A stretch of 32,124 nt of DNA, from NCBI GenBank assembly GCA_011774835.1, contig JAACAK010000032.1:30393-62516 (forward strand), given 5' to 3'. Below the pieces are notes generated by a model, which did not search any database, was not told the DNA's origin, and saw nothing but the letters and a program-made list of their open reading frames with translations. Position numbers and translations under genes: made by a program. Shown here piece by piece: positions 30,901-32,124 of this stretch. The stretch is from Candidatus Kutchimonas denitrificans. Lineage in GTDB: Bacteria; Gemmatimonadota; Gemmatimonadetes; Palauibacterales; KS3-K002. Within the stretch, counting starts at the first letter, position 1, and the number at the start of each line of letters is the position of its first letter.

Positions 30901-32124
30901 ATGCGAGTGTTTCGGTTCCTGGCGGTGAAGAGTGTACGGCGGTCGCGCGCGGTGTTCGCGGCGCTCGTTGGCGTTTTGCTGTGGAGCGCGGCGGTCGAGG
31001 CACAAGAGCGTGACGAGATTCCGTCGATCGACGAGAAGACCGAGGGGATGCGGCAGCTCGAGGGGTTCGTCGACCTCTACTGGGACGATTCGACCGGCAA
31101 GCTCTATATGGAGATCGACCGCTGGGAAACGGAGTTCCTGCACCAGATCTCGCTGACCACCGGGCTGGGGAGCAACCCGGTGGGTCTGGACCGGGGCCAG
31201 CTGGGCGGCACCTACGTGGTGAAGGCGGTCCGGGTGGGCCCCACGGTCCTGCTGATCGAGCCGAACTACCGGTACCGGGCCCGATCCGAGAACCCGGCCG
31301 AGGTCCGGGCGGTGGAGGAGGCGTTCGCGCCGTCGACCCGCTGGGGGTTCGAGGTCGCGGCGCAGACGGGCGACCGGGCGCTGGTCGATGCCACCGATTT
31401 CTTCCTTCGTGACGCGCACGGGATCGCCGACCGGCTGGAGGACACGGGGCAGGGGAGCTTCAAGCTGGACGGGAGCCGCAGCGTGGTCTACATGCCGCGG
31501 ACCCGGGCGTTTCCGCTCAACACCGAGGTCGAGACCTTCCTCACCTTCACCGCCGACGAGCCCGGCCCGCTGGTACGGAGCACAGCGGCCAGCGGTGACG
31601 CGGTGACCCTGCGGGTCCATCACTCGCTGGTCGAGTTGCCCGACGACGGCTACGAGCCGAGGGCGATGGACCCCCGGGTCGGCGCGTTCGGGATCAGCTT
31701 CCACGATTACGCCATGCCCATCGACCAGCCGCTGGAGATCCGCTGGGTCGCGCGCCATCGCCTGGCGAAGCGCGACCCGACGGCCGAGCGCTCGCCGCCG
31801 GTCGAGCCGATCGTCTACTACCTGGACCCCGGGGTGCCGGAGCCGATCCGGAGCGCGCTGCTGGAGGGTGCGAGCTGGTGGAACGGAGCGTTCGAGGCGG
31901 CGGGCTACATCGACGCGTTCCGGGTCGAGCTGCTGCCCGAGGGCGCCGACCCGATGGACCTGCGCTACAACATGATCCACTGGACGCACCGCTCCACCCG
32001 CGGCTGGTCGTACGGCGGCTCGGTGGTCGATCCGCGGACCGGCGAGATCTTGAAGGGGAACGTGAACCTGGGGAGCCTGCGGGTGCGGCAGGACGATCTG
32101 CTGGCGTCCGGGCTGGTGCCGCGC
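30901..32124 (+). CDS. Secreted zinc-dependent metalloprotease, DUF5117/DUF5118 type (partial, 3' end outside window)
   Basis: The frame runs from an ATG at 30901, with GGAGG 9 nt upstream, to the window edge without a stop (408 codons). A signal peptide covers about 1-35 ([19 protein letters not shown]). The following blocks, including [49 protein letters not shown] and [22 protein letters not shown], are those of large metzincin-like proteases of the DUF5117 group. [19 protein letters not shown] and [20 protein letters not shown] lead towards the zinc site, but the HExxH motif itself would lie beyond the window. Full members are about 800-900 residues. It is probably exported for extracellular or periplasmic proteolysis. 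Confidence 0.88.
   Translation, partial: MRVFRFLAVKSVRRSRAVFAALVGVLLWSAAVEAQERDEIPSIDEKTEGMRQLEGFVDLYWDDSTGKLYMEIDRWETEFLHQISLTTGLGSNPVGLDRGQLGGTYVVKAVRVGPTVLLIEPNYRYRARSENPAEVRAVEEAFAPSTRWGFEVAAQTGDRALVDATDFFLRDAHGIADRLEDTGQGSFKLDGSRSVVYMPRTRAFPLNTEVETFLTFTADEPGPLVRSTAASGDAVTLRVHHSLVELPDDGYEPRAMDPRVGAFGISFHDYAMPIDQPLEIRWVARHRLAKRDPTAERSPPVEPIVYYLDPGVPEPIRSALLEGASWWNGAFEAAGYIDAFRVELLPEGADPMDLRYNMIHWTHRSTRGWSYGGSVVDPRTGEILKGNVNLGSLRVRQDDLLASGLVPR

Overview
The window is high-GC bacterial DNA (roughly two thirds G+C by eye) with closely packed genes on both strands. The best guess for the source is Gemmatimonadota or a close relative. This rests on gene content: secreted six-bladed beta-propeller proteins with a GPGE[F/Y] motif, a DUF5117-type secreted zinc metalloprotease, ArsR-SRPBCC pairs, small lipoproteins and PD40-propeller membrane proteins. 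No rRNA or marker gene is present, so the assignment is inference.

Layout. 61-1554 (-): TetR regulator and enoyl-CoA hydratase, probably fatty-acid related. 1793-5530 (+): NfeD membrane protease, FloA flotillin, an unknown membrane-anchored protein and an AlkA-type DNA glycosylase, in one probable operon. 5793-6359 (-): zinc-ribbon protein. 6579-9695 (-): intramembrane M50 protease with CBS domains, then a GAF histidine kinase and a NarL-type regulator. 9696-10484: gene-free, with a G-quadruplex candidate and a probable ~375-nt structured RNA on the minus strand ending in an intrinsic terminator. 10485-11893 (-): thioesterase, TerB-like protein, membrane protein. 12039-12122 (+): tRNA-Leu(CAA), abutted by a methyltransferase remnant. 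12463-13256 (+): ArsR-SRPBCC pair with a palindromic operator and an apparently leaderless start. 13560-17057: secreted beta-propeller (+), then a small ferredoxin-fold-like protein, a methyltransferase and an MscS channel (-). 17337-17471 (-): a 44-residue membrane protein with a strong ribosome site and its own terminator. 17679-20225 (+): class V aminotransferase and ornithine-cyclodeaminase-family enzyme.

20232-22058 is a 1.8-kb segment bounded by two 52-bp direct repeats, each the 3' part of a tRNA-Pro(GGG) gene. It looks less GC-rich than its surroundings and carries its own promoter, a Cys-rich exported peptide and a translationally coupled beta-propeller protein. This resembles an integrated cassette that has no integrase.

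22181-30601 (-): small lipoprotein, leucine-rich-repeat protein, PD40-propeller membrane protein, an NtrC-type regulator with its kinase, and a DUF2277 protein between inverted short-word repeats. 30901-end (+): the N-terminal 408 codons of a secreted metalloprotease cut by the window edge.

The strongest candidates for something undescribed are the structured RNA at 10034-10410, the tRNA-fragment-bounded peptide/propeller cassette at 20232-22058, and the 44-residue membrane protein at 17337-17471.
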